A stretch of DNA of 64,000 nucleotides from Mucilaginibacter ginsenosidivorans (GTDB lineage: Bacteria > Bacteroidota > Bacteroidia > Sphingobacteriales > Sphingobacteriaceae): NCBI RefSeq assembly GCF_007971025.1, contig NZ_CP042436.1, forward strand, positions 4,836,001-4,900,000, given 5' to 3'. Positions 1 through 8,758 of the stretch are shown here, piece after piece; the stretch's first letter is position 1; every line of letters begins with the position of its first letter. The translations under genes and the position numbers were made by a program. The notes beneath the pieces are model-generated. The model saw only the letters and a program-made list of their open reading frames with translations. It searched no databases and was not told where the DNA came from.

Positions 1-438
1 TTTTGCGGATAAAACCAATTGCCCAACCGGGAGCGAAGATGCATCAAAACGAACTACCTGCGGCGGGAGCGCACCTGGTGGAAAAAACTTCATCGCGCGG
101 TTTACCTGTAACGCCACCTCGGCTGAAGCTTCCGCCATATCGGTATTTTCATAAAAACTGAGCTTCAGCATCGTGAGCCCCTGTATATTTTTACTTGTAA
201 TAGTTTTAACTCCATTTACATACAAAAACTGATCCTGCATGCGTGTACTAAAAAAGCCTTCCATTTGCTGCGGCGACATACCGCCATATGATTCAATGAC
301 ATAAATGGTAGGCAGATTGAGCCTTGGGAAAATATCTGTCGGGATATTGATTGCACTAAGCACTGCAAATATTAAAAGGCTGGCTGTTATCACTATAGCA
401 GTGATGGGCCTTTTCAGTGCGGATGTGACCATTGACAT
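1..438 (-). CDS. RND (AcrB/CusA-type) efflux transporter, N-terminal part only
   Basis: The reverse strand reads open for 146 codons from an ATG at 438 to the window edge, so the C-terminal remainder lies outside. The N-terminus has one hydrophobic helix (about residues 12-30) followed by the typical RND sequence: proline-rich entry to the periplasmic domain, a YGGMSPQQME segment, and a QVNRAM plus PPQV stretch near residues 115-130. This is the inner-membrane, proton-driven pump of a tripartite drug or metal exporter. It starts 8 bases after the TolC-family gene on the same strand, so the two are co-transcribed, with the outer-membrane gene first. An alternative ATG lies two codons in (432). 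Substrate cannot be told. Confidence 0.85.
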   Translation of the reverse strand, partial: MSMVTSALKRPITAIVITASLLIFAVLSAINIPTDIFPRLNLPTIYVIESYGGMSPQQMEGFFSTRMQDQFLYVNGVKTITSKNIQGLTMLKLSFYENTDMAEASAEVALQVNRAMKFFPPGALPPQVVRFDASSLPVGQLVLSAK

Positions 439-446
439 AATTTCTG

Positions 447-1826
447 TTATTTTAAAAGGTTTAAAATGGAGCCGACTTTGTTATCTGTGATGGCCTCGTT
501 AAACAAAGCGCTTGTATAGGCATATTTTGCCTGCACGTAATCCGTTTCGGCACGGTAAAGAATGTTCAGAGCAGCATTCAGTTCTATGATGTCTGTCAGC
601 CCGCTTTTGTATAGTGATAATTTTTGCCGGTAACCGTCATTTGCCGCTTTAAGCTGATTGGGTATTTCCTGTAGCCTGAGTTTTGCGGTCTGCATTGCGG
701 CATTGGCCTGGTTGGCGTTGGCGGCAAGCTGTGCCTTTTGCTCTTCCAGTTTATTCCGGTAAAAGTCCGTCTCGGTTTTTTGGATGTTTAGCTTTAACTG
801 ACGACGGCGTATATCAAAAAGATTATATGTTAATCCAACCCCAACCAGGTAATTATCGCGCTGAAAACCCCAACCTGAAGAGAGGCTGTTAAAGTGATCG
901 TTCGCATCGAGACTCGACCCGCGTCCCCAGGCGGCACCTTCAAGCATTATCTTAGGGTTATACTGCTTTTTGGCCAGGTTTTCCTGTTCCTTACTATTCT
1001 GGTAAAGGGATTGATAATAGTTAATGATCGGGTGCCCGGCGGTATCCGTATCAAAATTGCTGAAAGGCGCATTGATCAAACGGCTTTCAGCTAAAGTATC
1101 CGCTATTATTGACTGGTAAGGCATGCCGCTGACAGCAGACAATTGTAGTTGCGTCCGCTGCAACTGATCATTCAACTCAATATAATTCAGCCTGGCTTTT
1201 GATAGCTCCGCGTTGGCAATGCTGGTATCTACACCGGGCCGTACACCGGCTTTGGTTAGCGAACTTATAGACTGCAATATCTCCTGGTTACGGCGGATAT
1301 TCCGGGACTGTATCTGTAGATAATCCTGCAGGCTTATCAGTTGCAGGTAATTATAAATAGCATAAGCTTCTACCTGGTATTTGGACTGCGCAAAGTTGTT
1401 CTGTTCTACATTGATGTTGGAACGTGCTACACGGTTTGCAGCGCTGTAGGCTCCGAAATTATATATTTCCCAATCGAGCGCAGCAACTCCAACGTTTGCA
1501 GATACTGCTGTTGTATTGCTGCTTGTACGCACTCCTCTTGAGTCGGAAGGAACTATGCCAAAGCCAAAGTACGGTCCGGCGACATTATTATTGGTTCCGA
1601 TATCGGCCTGGTAATTCAGCCTTAGATTTGGCAGCCACTTATTCTGCACTTCAGCTGCTTGTGCCTGGCGGATGCGTATAGCGGTTGAATCGGTTAATAA
1701 AGCCGGGGCGTTATGATCGACACTGGCTAACAATCGTTTTAAGGTTACTGGTTGCTGTGCCTGGAGTGTTACCGATAAAACGGAGAATAACACCATCAAG
1801 GACAGGCCTTTAATATGTTTAAGCAT
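447..1826 (-). CDS. TolC-family outer membrane efflux protein
   Basis: 459 residues with a cleavable signal peptide (about 1-24, ending LQAQ), then two similar long-helix halves rich in Gln, Asn and Ala, as expected for the trimeric outer-membrane channel of RND pumps. The motif GLTDIIELNAALN and the nearby YVQAKYAYTSALFNEA segment near the C-terminus are typical of the family. The length is normal. It lies directly upstream of the RND pump gene with an 8-base gap. No membrane-fusion (HlyD/AcrA) gene is in the window; it could lie past the pump gene. A regulatory role for the small gene upstream (1915-2280) is not evident. Confidence 0.9.
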   Translation of the reverse strand: MLKHIKGLSLMVLFSVLSVTLQAQQPVTLKRLLASVDHNAPALLTDSTAIRIRQAQAAEVQNKWLPNLRLNYQADIGTNNNVAGPYFGFGIVPSDSRGVRTSSNTTAVSANVGVAALDWEIYNFGAYSAANRVARSNINVEQNNFAQSKYQVEAYAIYNYLQLISLQDYLQIQSRNIRRNQEILQSISSLTKAGVRPGVDTSIANAELSKARLNYIELNDQLQRTQLQLSAVSGMPYQSIIADTLAESRLINAPFSNFDTDTAGHPIINYYQSLYQNSKEQENLAKKQYNPKIMLEGAAWGRGSSLDANDHFNSLSSGWGFQRDNYLVGVGLTYNLFDIRRRQLKLNIQKTETDFYRNKLEEQKAQLAANANQANAAMQTAKLRLQEIPNQLKAANDGYRQKLSLYKSGLTDIIELNAALNILYRAETDYVQAKYAYTSALFNEAITDNKVGSILNLLK

Positions 1827-1914
1827 TTTATTATTTAAGTGATTTAGTTATCCTGAAGAAAAAACTTCGCGGGAGATATCCGCAGAGCAGCCTGATATTG
1901 GCTGCATGGTTGAG

Positions 1915-2280
1915 TCAAATAGTAAGCTTACCGGCAAGAAGATAAGCAGGCTGCGCCGGCAATAACATGCAACGGGCGGCCTGTTCTGTCAACCGGCTCC
2001 TATCCCAAGCGACAGATGGCAACAACAGGGATAGAAAAAAAGAAATCGCCGGTAATAAAAGCATTAACGGGTTGGTCAGCACCATGTGGATCGCCTGTAG
2101 TCTTTCATCGGCATCTTCCAGGCTTTCCGGCTTGCGTTTGGTGAAACTTTTTACCAGTATGTTATGCGATACGATTGGTTTGAACTCCCTGCCAAGTGTA
2201 CCGAAGCCTGCAAAAGGCTTGGCCACAAAAACCAGGGCAGCAATGGAGATGATCAATCTGAAAGTTTTAATCTTCTGCAT
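1915..2280 (-). CDS. Small secreted or membrane protein of unknown function
   Basis: 121 residues. The N-terminus (about 1-25) is a signal peptide or membrane anchor, followed by a charged segment (FTKRKPESLEDADERLQ) and a hydrophobic stretch (about residues 68-90) that could span the membrane. I do not recognise a family. It was preferred over the overlapping opposite-strand frame because it begins with a convincing signal sequence and lies in the same direction as the efflux operon 89 bases downstream. It may be the first gene of that operon. Coding status is likely but not certain. Confidence 0.55.
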   Translation of the reverse strand: MQKIKTFRLIISIAALVFVAKPFAGFGTLGREFKPIVSHNILVKSFTKRKPESLEDADERLQAIHMVLTNPLMLLLPAISFFLSLLLPSVAWDRSRLTEQAARCMLLPAQPAYLLAGKLTI

Positions 2281-2451
2281 TGTTGTTGTTCAATGACTCA
2301 TTTACGCGCAAAAATGGTGTTAAATTGTGTCTGTAGAAATGTGTAACAGTAATTTTGCAAAATCTGCGTTAACAATAATCAATTAGTAACAATTATTTAA
2401 CATAGTGTCCATTGCTATTAACACCCGCTTAATATTGCGGCAGTACTTTTA

Positions 2452-2469
2452 GCCCCGTACTCCAGGGGC
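2452..2469 (+). promoter_or_regulatory. Hairpin abutting the DUF47 start codon
   Basis: GCCCC (2452-2456) pairs with GGGGC (2465-2469), closing an 8-base loop one base before the ATG at 2471. A -7-like box (TACTTTTA, 2444-2451) lies immediately before, so the hairpin would form at or near the very 5' end of the mRNA. A role in limiting initiation is inference. Confidence 0.35.
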
Positions 2470-2470
2470 C

Positions 2471-3112
2471 ATGCGTAATCTTTTCAGCGACTTCCTTTCA
2501 CACCGCCAGCTATTTTATGGCCTGTTCAACCAGGCGGGTAAAAATATAGTGGAAATGGCAGAGCTGCTAAGCGCTGTAGTTGATACCGCGTCTGTGGAAG
2601 AACGCGAACCGCTTTACCGGCAGATCAACGTACTGGAGGAAACGGGTGACGATATTACCCATAAGGTGTATCTTGGTTTGGATAAGGTATTCTTTACGCC
2701 TATGAACCGCAAGGATATCCATATTCTTGCCTCGGCAATTGACGACGTTGCGGACAATGTGCACGAAGCGGCCGGCAGGATGCACCTGTACAATATCGAA
2801 AAATTTTTGCCGGCTATGCACCCTATAATTGATTATATCAAAAGGTCCTGCATCGAACTGCAGAGCCTGATCTGCTCACTCGCCAAGATCGATGATTCTG
2901 ACGCGATGCTGGCCTCTTGCCGGCGGGTAAAGGAATACGAACATCAGGCGGACCTTGTATATTACCATGCGCTGGCCGACCTGTTTGCCCGCGAGAAAGA
3001 TCCTATTGCTCTTATCAAACACAGGGATATCCTGTATTCACTGAAAGCATCCGCCAACAAATGTAAAAATGTGACGGATGCTATCGAGATCATTGTGCTT
3101 AACAACATTTGA
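2471..3112 (+). CDS. DUF47 family protein (PhoU-like helical bundle)
   Basis: 213 residues, all helical. It carries the DUF47 pattern: an early acidic helix (INVLEETGDDITH, near residue 53), then a metal-site-like AIDDVADNVHEAAGRM segment near 87-102 and an EYEHQADLVYYHAL helix near 155-168. Relatives resemble the phosphate-signalling protein PhoU and normally sit immediately before a PiT-type low-affinity phosphate transporter, which they are thought to regulate. Here the next gene is convergent and encodes an Mpo1-like protein, so the usual pit partner is missing locally. No signal peptide; cytoplasmic. Confidence 0.85.
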   Translation: MRNLFSDFLSHRQLFYGLFNQAGKNIVEMAELLSAVVDTASVEEREPLYRQINVLEETGDDITHKVYLGLDKVFFTPMNRKDIHILASAIDDVADNVHEAAGRMHLYNIEKFLPAMHPIIDYIKRSCIELQSLICSLAKIDDSDAMLASCRRVKEYEHQADLVYYHALADLFAREKDPIALIKHRDILYSLKASANKCKNVTDAIEIIVLNNI

Positions 3113-3122
3113 TCTTTCCCGA

Positions 3123-3665
3123 TCAATATTTGATGGAAAAATTCCTGAGTACAATAGCCAAAAGCCATATAGGCCCGATAAGCAAAAATTTAAGATCCGT
3201 CAGGAATGAAGGCCTTTTACCTTCTATTTTATGCCCAATGAATTGCCCAACCCATGCCAGCACAAAAAGGATGGTGCTTACCAGCCACAAAGCCGGGCCG
3301 CCACCCGAACTTTGCCAGTCGGCTAACAGGGTTACGAAGTAACTGAATACAAACAGGACCAGAAGCATGATATAGGATAACTTGGGCGACAGCCTGTAGT
3401 AATAAAAGATCATCCCCGCCATCAGAAACGAGGCCCAGTTTACATAGCCATTATAGACGCCGAGAAATTTAAGATACGGAAATGGTATGGCCCAAAAAAG
3501 GCCGAATAAACTAAATATGATAACAGGTACGCAAATCCAGTGGATGAGTTTATTCGCTGGGTTTTGATGATTTTCGGCGTATTGATCGAACAAGGCATCG
3601 ATAGGGCGCTGAAGCACATTTGCCTTCGCTGTAGCATTAGCCTTTTTTAACTTCCGGTTTGCCAA
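3123..3665 (-). CDS. DUF962/Mpo1-like integral membrane protein
   Basis: 180 residues. It has the family hallmark near residues 27-43 (DQYAENHQNP followed by NKLIHW), which places conserved histidines just before the first membrane helix, then four to five hydrophobic helices. The yeast relative Mpo1 is an iron-dependent dioxygenase of 2-hydroxy fatty acid alpha-oxidation; in bacteria the function is inferred only. The first 20 or so basic residues may be extra: family members often begin near the QRPIDALFDQY segment. The gene converges with the DUF47 gene (11 bases apart) and ends the rny-side gene string. Confidence 0.8.
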   Translation of the reverse strand: MANRKLKKANATAKANVLQRPIDALFDQYAENHQNPANKLIHWICVPVIIFSLFGLFWAIPFPYLKFLGVYNGYVNWASFLMAGMIFYYYRLSPKLSYIMLLVLFVFSYFVTLLADWQSSGGGPALWLVSTILFVLAWVGQFIGHKIEGKRPSFLTDLKFLLIGPIWLLAIVLRNFSIKY

Positions 3666-3737
3666 TTGATATAAATTAAAAATGCCATTTCGACCCGCTA
3701 CTTTGCAAATCGAAATGACATTGGCCTTATTGAACCC

Positions 3738-5303
3738 TTATTTCGCAAACGCCACGGACCGGGTTTCCCTGATCACGGTAACTTTGATCTGGCCCGGATA
3801 GGTCATTTCCGTTTGAATGCGATTTGATATATCAGCTGCCAACACTTCCGACTGGGCGTCTGTTATTTTTTCGCTTTCCACTACAACGCGCAGTTCGCGT
3901 CCGGCCTGTATAGCGAATGTTTTTTCGACGCCAGGATAAGACAGCGCAAGGCTCTCCAGCTCTTTCAAACGTTTGATATAGCTTTCTACCACCTCGCGGC
4001 GTGCACCGGGGCGTGCACCGGATATGGCGTCGCAAGCCTGAATGATCGGCGACAACATCGAGGTCATTTCGATCTCATCATGGTGGGCGCCTATAGCGTT
4101 GCAGACTTCGGGATGTTCTTTATATTTCTCGGCCAATTGCATGCCCAATATTGCGTGCGGCAGTTCGGGGTTGTCATCCGGTACTTTGCCAATATCGTGC
4201 AGTAAACCGGCACGTTTAGCCATCTTCACATTCAAGCCCAGTTCAGCGGCCATGGTAGCGCAGAAATTGGCTACTTCGCGCGAGTGCTGCAATAGGTTTT
4301 GCCCGTAAGATGAGCGGTAACGCATACGGCCCACCATCCTGATCAATTCCGGATGTAACCCGTGGATACCTAAATCAATAACCGTGCGTTCGCCAATTTC
4401 AACTATCTCTTCTTCTATCTGCTTTTTGGTTTTGGCAACTACTTCCTCGATTCGGGCAGGGTGGATGCGGCCGTCTGTCACCAAACGATGCATAGCCAGG
4501 CGGGCTATCTCGCGGCGTACAGGGTCGAAGCCTGAAAGTATGATCGCTTCAGGAGTGTCATCCACGATGATTTCTATGCCGGTTGCCGCTTCCAATGCGC
4601 GGATATTACGTCCTTCACGACCGATGATACGGCCCTTGATCTCGTCGTTCTCTATATTGAATATGGATACGGTATTCTCGATGGCGCTTTCCGTAGCAGT
4701 ACGTTGTATAGTCTGGATAACGATCTTTTTAGCCTCTTTGGTCGCTGTCAGTTTAGCTTCGTCAACAATATCCTTGATCTGCATCATGGCTTTTGAACGC
4801 GCCTCTTCGCGTAAATTCTCAATGAGCTGATTCTTTGCATCTTCAGCTGACAGGCCGGCGATAGTTTCCAATTGCTCTACATGCTGCTGTTTCAGATGCT
4901 CAACTTCTTCCTGTTTTTTAACGGCTATTTCCGTCTGCCGTTCCAGGTTTTTGCGCACATTATCAATTTCAGCCTCCTTGCGCGACATGTTCTCTAAACG
5001 TGAATTGAAGGACTGCTCCTTTTGCTTTACGCTGTTCTCGCGCTGGTTGATAGCATTATTTTTTGAGTTGATCTCCTGTTCATGCTCGGCCTTCATCTGT
5101 AAAAAGCGCTCTTTTGCTTCGAGCAATTTGTCTTTTTTTAGAATTTCGGCATTGGTTTCAGCATCCTTGAGTATCTTCTTTACTTTGTTTTGGGCCGCTT
5201 GCTCCTGGTCCTTGAATAGTTTTTTGAGCAAGAACCGGCCCACGGTAAATCCGGCGGGCACCCCCACCAGCAGGCCGATAATTGTGTATAATAATCCGTT
5301 CAT
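3738..5303 (-). CDS. rny: Ribonuclease Y
   Basis: 521 residues, normal for RNase Y, the membrane-anchored endoribonuclease that starts mRNA decay. In order: one N-terminal membrane helix (about 3-23), a long charged coiled coil (about 28-185), a KH RNA-binding domain with GRIIGREGRNIRALE near residues 223-237, and an HD domain with the metal-binding LLHDIGKV motif near residue 365, ending in the conserved PGQIKVTVIRE segment. It lies downstream of zapA, separated by 218 bases that may hold a 6S RNA. This pheT-zapA-rny neighbourhood is commonly seen in Bacteroidota. Confidence 0.97.
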   Translation of the reverse strand: MNGLLYTIIGLLVGVPAGFTVGRFLLKKLFKDQEQAAQNKVKKILKDAETNAEILKKDKLLEAKERFLQMKAEHEQEINSKNNAINQRENSVKQKEQSFNSRLENMSRKEAEIDNVRKNLERQTEIAVKKQEEVEHLKQQHVEQLETIAGLSAEDAKNQLIENLREEARSKAMMQIKDIVDEAKLTATKEAKKIVIQTIQRTATESAIENTVSIFNIENDEIKGRIIGREGRNIRALEAATGIEIIVDDTPEAIILSGFDPVRREIARLAMHRLVTDGRIHPARIEEVVAKTKKQIEEEIVEIGERTVIDLGIHGLHPELIRMVGRMRYRSSYGQNLLQHSREVANFCATMAAELGLNVKMAKRAGLLHDIGKVPDDNPELPHAILGMQLAEKYKEHPEVCNAIGAHHDEIEMTSMLSPIIQACDAISGARPGARREVVESYIKRLKELESLALSYPGVEKTFAIQAGRELRVVVESEKITDAQSEVLAADISNRIQTEMTYPGQIKVTVIRETRSVAFAK

Positions 5304-5349
5304 CTCTTAAGTTTATAAAATAAAAAAAACCGCAACTAATTTTTAAGTA

Positions 5350-5460
5350 TCATGTATTGAAAAACCTCATTTCACAGATGGGATCGGGTTCTTGCCAAGT
5401 CGTGATTGAAGTAGCTTTATTCCCTTTGATCCGCTGATATTGAAGCGTTAAGTTTTTAAT
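5350..5460 (-). ncRNA. ssrS: Candidate 6S (6S-Flavo type) RNA between zapA and rny
   Basis: The 218-base zapA-rny gap has no ORF. On the minus strand a stretch of about 100 bases is bounded by complementary ends: AAAAACTT (about 5450-5457) pairs with the GAGGTTTTT region (about 5360-5368), with interrupted inner pairing. This resembles the single long, bulged hairpin of 6S RNAs, which bind and sequester RNA polymerase holoenzyme. I recall Bacteroidota 6S RNAs in this zapA-rny position; that is memory, not a search result. A covariance search with Rfam 6S-Flavo would decide. Confidence 0.42.
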
Positions 5461-5521
5461 AGTGAAACCTAAAATTTAACTGCGGTTAAATCTTAATTGC
5501 TCTGTATGTATAAGAACGTTA

Positions 5522-5812
5522 TTACTTAGAGAAAAATTCAGAAAGCATATGATCTAACTGGTAAACCTTGTCCGCGACGTCGGTATCTTCCACCGCCACC
5601 TTCTTTTCCACTTTTAACGATGATGTTGCGTAATGCAGCACCGCCATTGAAAGCAAATCCTGTTTATCCCGCACCGCATAATTTTCCTGGTATTCTTTTA
5701 TGCGATCGTTGATCAGTTTTGCCGCCCTGCGTATTATTTCTTCCTCCTCCATGTTTACCTTTAGCGGGTAAACCCTGTCAGCAATATTTATTTTTATTGA
5801 GATTTCTCCCAT
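5522..5812 (-). CDS. zapA: Cell division protein ZapA
   Basis: 96 residues with the ZapA layout: an N-terminal beta segment ending in VYPLKV, the EEEIIRRAAKLINDRIKEYQ helix (about 22-41), a central AVLHYATSSLKVE helix and a C-terminal coiled coil. ZapA tetramers bundle FtsZ filaments at the division ring. The gene follows the coiled-coil gene at 5834-6124 with a 21-base gap, consistent with co-transcription from the pheT side. Confidence 0.93.
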   Translation of the reverse strand: MGEISIKINIADRVYPLKVNMEEEEIIRRAAKLINDRIKEYQENYAVRDKQDLLSMAVLHYATSSLKVEKKVAVEDTDVADKVYQLDHMLSEFFSK

Positions 5813-5833
5813 TTGAGCTATTTCACTATTGCA

Positions 5834-6124
5834 TTATCTTTTCAGCAATACAATACACTTATCAATTTCCTGCACAAATTCGTTAATTTTTTGCTTTATG
5901 TCAAGAGTTTTTTCATTGGTCTCCGAAAACGACTTTGCCATCTTCAAAACACGCACTCTTTCTTCCAGCTCTTTTGTCTTTTCTTTGCCGGCATCCACCG
6001 CCACCGCAAGCGACTGATTTTCCAGCTTCAACAGGTCATTTTCCTCCTGCAATGCCGAACAAAGCGCTATCAGGCGCTCGGTTTTTTCTACGACTTTGCT
6101 GAGTTGATCGGCTGTTGTTGACAT
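5834..6124 (-). CDS. Coiled-coil protein upstream of zapA (ZapB-like candidate)
   Basis: 96 residues, predicted almost entirely coiled coil: heptad-like Leu/Ile/Val spacing from about residue 8 to 60, then a second helix to the end. There is no signal peptide or membrane helix. Similar short coiled-coil genes sit between pheT and zapA in other Bacteroidota, and some are labelled ZapB-like; the fit is by architecture and position, not sequence. It is probably a partner of ZapA in the division apparatus. The opposite-strand frame in the same place is a shadow. Confidence 0.75.
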   Translation of the reverse strand: MSTTADQLSKVVEKTERLIALCSALQEENDLLKLENQSLAVAVDAGKEKTKELEERVRVLKMAKSFSETNEKTLDIKQKINEFVQEIDKCIVLLKR

Positions 6125-6146
6125 GCTTTAGTTTAAATTATTGATT

Positions 6147-6192
6147 TACTGAATTATTGAATTAATGAATTGGTTTAATCAATAATTCAGTA
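6147..6192. repeat. 14-bp perfect inverted repeat downstream of pheT
   Basis: TACTGAATTATTGA (6147-6160) is repeated in inverted form at 6179-6192 with an 18-base loop. It sits in the 85-base gap between pheT and the coiled-coil gene. It lacks a long T tract, so it may be an attenuating or mRNA-protecting stem rather than a strong terminator. Confidence 0.7.
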
Positions 6193-6209
6193 ATTCTATA
6201 ATTCAGCCT

Positions 6210-8609
6210 TTACTTCCTCACCTCCGCGCCCGCTTCCCTGCCGAAATTATAAATTAATTTTTGCATAATGGAATCTATCGCCTTGTCGGTCAAAGTTTTT
6301 TCCTCGTCCTGTAAAGTAAAACTTAAGGCATAGGATTTTTTGCCCGCGGGTAGCTTGTCACCCTGGTAAACGTCGAACACGTTAACATCCTTCAGTAGTT
6401 TCTTCTCTGTTTTTAGCGCGACCTGTTTCAGTTGACCAAATGTTACTGCATTATCTACGAGCATAGACAAATCGCGGCGCACGGAAGGGAATTTAGATAC
6501 ATCCTGGTAAACGATCTTATTCTTACGCACTGCGTTCAGCACCATATCGAAATTAAAATCGGCATAAAACACATCTTTATCCAGGCCGACCTTTTTCAGC
6601 GCCGATGCCGCTACCGCGCCAAATTTCACCAACTGCTTACCATTGCGCATGTATTGCAGGCCGTAAGCCATTTTGCTGCAGGTGGCATCTTCTGTAATCA
6701 GATCAGCAATGCGTAAGCGCCGGATCAAACCATCGACGATCGCTTTCAGCATGTAGAACGAAACCGGCTGCGGCTTTTGGTTCCATTGCTCGGCCTGGTT
6801 TGCGCCGGATAGGAAAATGGCGAAACGTTGTGTTTCGATGTATTTGTCTTCTTTCAGACTGTAAACTTTACCGAACTCATACAATTTCAGGTCGCTGTTC
6901 CGACGGTTTTGGTTGTAGGCAATTGCCTCCAAGCCCGAGAACACCATGCTCTGGCGCATCACATCAAGGTCACTGCTCAACGGGTTGAGAATCTTCACAG
7001 CATGATCCAGATCGGTTGAATAAGCCGATTTGGTCAGTGAGTTTGACAATATCTCATTAAACCCATTCGCGCTTAGCAAATCGGATATGGTATTTTGTAC
7101 ATCATCCTTTTCAGGCCGAACAGAGTTATTCAGAGATGCCCTGATCTGGGTGGGTATCTCGATATTATTGTAACCGTAGATACGCAATATTTCTTCTATC
7201 GCATCCACCTCGCGGGTAACGTCGACGCGGTATGGCGGAACTTTTAAAGATAAACCATCAGCCGTTTCGTTTAAGATTTGTATATCCAACGCGCCGATGA
7301 TCGATTTTATCTCTTCCTGCGAAATGTGTTTGCCGATAAGCCTGTCAACATTTTTATAAGTGATCTCTACTTCAAAAGGTGCAATAGGATTTGGATAGAT
7401 ATCAGATACATCAGAAGATATCGTGCCCCCTGCTACCTCTTTGATCAGCATCGCAGCATATTTCAGCGCGAATACAGTAATATCCGGGTCGGTACCGCGC
7501 TCGAAACGGAACGAGGCATCGGTCTTTAAGCCATGACGTTTGGAGGTTTTGCGCACCCAAACCGGGTTGAAATACGCGCTTTCCAGAAATATATTCTTCG
7601 TAGTCTCCTTTACGCCCGAACTTGCACCACCGAAAACACCGGCGATACACATCGGCTCATCAGCATTGCAGATCATCAGGTCGTCGGCTGAAAGTTTGCG
7701 GTCGACATCATCCAGCGTTTTGAAGACTGTTCCTTCCGGACAGGTTTTTACAATTACTTTATTGCCCTTCACAGCATCGGCATCAAAAGCGTGCAACGGC
7801 TGGCCAAGGCCATGCAGCACATAGTTGGTTACATCGACAATGTTATTGATAGAACGCAGACCTATTACCGCAAGCTTTTCTTTCAGCCATTTAGGTGAAT
7901 CTTTTACTTCAACACCGGAAATGGTCAGGCTCGAATACCGCGGACAGGCTTCGGTATTTTCAACAACCACTTCAATTTTGCGGTCGTTGTTATCAACCCT
8001 GAAAGCTGAAATATCGGGCTTATTGATATTGGTCTTTAAGAATGCGGCAATATCCCTCGCCGTCCCTAAATGCGAAGCTGCATCGGCACGATTGGGGGTC
8101 AAACCGATCTCGTACAGATAGTCATCATTAAGTTTGAAATATTCCTTAGCCGGGGTACCCGGAATTGCATCAGCATCAAGCACCATGATACCTTCGTGCG
8201 AATGGCCCAGGCCTATCTCATCCTCGGCGCAGATCATGCCTTCCGATACTTCGCCCCTGATCTTGGTTTTATTGATCTTGAAATTATCGCCTTCCATCGG
8301 GTAAACCGTTGCGCCTACTACGGCCACAACTACCTTTTGCCCGGCTGCAACGTTAGCCGCACCGCAAACTATTTGCAGATCGGTACCGGTACCAACATCA
8401 ACCTTAGTAAGATGCAGGTAGTCTGAATTGGGATGATCCTGCGATTCCTTAACATGACCTATAACCAATCCCTCAAGGCCACCGGGCACGGACTGTACCT
8501 TATCCATCATTTCCACTTCCAAACCAATGCCGGTAAGTATCTGCGACAGTTGCTCAGGAGTTTTATCCGTATCAATAAATTGTTTAAGCCAGTTATAGGA
8601 TATTTTCAT
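6210..8609 (-). CDS. pheT: Phenylalanine--tRNA ligase beta subunit
   Basis: 799 residues, full length. In order: an N-terminal B1 region, an EMAP-type tRNA-binding OB fold (about 40-150, with PNSDYLHLTKVDVG), the B3/B4 editing region (about 210-390, including YVLHGLGQPLHAFD and the conserved SFRFERGTDP), the B5 domain (about 410-485), the catalytic-like core, and a C-terminal anticodon-binding FDX-ACB domain (about 705-799). It pairs with PheS, not in this window, to charge tRNA-Phe. A TATCTTTG -7 box lies 21 bases before the start, so pheT is probably the first gene of the pheT / coiled-coil / zapA string. Confidence 0.97.
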   Translation of the reverse strand: MKISYNWLKQFIDTDKTPEQLSQILTGIGLEVEMMDKVQSVPGGLEGLVIGHVKESQDHPNSDYLHLTKVDVGTGTDLQIVCGAANVAAGQKVVVAVVGATVYPMEGDNFKINKTKIRGEVSEGMICAEDEIGLGHSHEGIMVLDADAIPGTPAKEYFKLNDDYLYEIGLTPNRADAASHLGTARDIAAFLKTNINKPDISAFRVDNNDRKIEVVVENTEACPRYSSLTISGVEVKDSPKWLKEKLAVIGLRSINNIVDVTNYVLHGLGQPLHAFDADAVKGNKVIVKTCPEGTVFKTLDDVDRKLSADDLMICNADEPMCIAGVFGGASSGVKETTKNIFLESAYFNPVWVRKTSKRHGLKTDASFRFERGTDPDITVFALKYAAMLIKEVAGGTISSDVSDIYPNPIAPFEVEITYKNVDRLIGKHISQEEIKSIIGALDIQILNETADGLSLKVPPYRVDVTREVDAIEEILRIYGYNNIEIPTQIRASLNNSVRPEKDDVQNTISDLLSANGFNEILSNSLTKSAYSTDLDHAVKILNPLSSDLDVMRQSMVFSGLEAIAYNQNRRNSDLKLYEFGKVYSLKEDKYIETQRFAIFLSGANQAEQWNQKPQPVSFYMLKAIVDGLIRRLRIADLITEDATCSKMAYGLQYMRNGKQLVKFGAVAASALKKVGLDKDVFYADFNFDMVLNAVRKNKIVYQDVSKFPSVRRDLSMLVDNAVTFGQLKQVALKTEKKLLKDVNVFDVYQGDKLPAGKKSYALSFTLQDEEKTLTDKAIDSIMQKLIYNFGREAGAEVRK

Positions 8610-8629
8610 TACAGCAAAAAGATAATCGG

Positions 8630-8637
8630 CAAAGATA
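8630..8637 (-). promoter_or_regulatory. pheT -7 promoter box (TATCTTTG)
   Basis: On the minus strand TATCTTTG fits the Bacteroidota TAnnTTTG consensus exactly and ends 20 bases before the pheT ATG at 8609. The -33 TTTG is not clear. Confidence 0.55.
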
Positions 8638-8672
8638 GGATTTGGAGGGGAAAGGCGAAAGGTGAAAGGTTT

Positions 8673-8746
8673 GAATTACGATTTTAGAGTTGCTATGTAC
8701 GATTTATCGAGTCATCTAAACTATTGTAATTCTAAAATCGTAATTC
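8673..8746. repeat. 16-bp perfect inverted repeat between radC and pheT
   Basis: GAATTACGATTTTAGA (8673-8688) recurs inverted at 8731-8746 with a 42-base loop. It lies between the radC stop (8759) and the pheT promoter and is followed on the minus strand by an A/T-rich stretch. It probably ends radC transcription or protects its 3' end; it belongs to the boundary hairpins described in the findings. Confidence 0.65.
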
Positions 8747-8758
8747 ATAGATCCAAAA

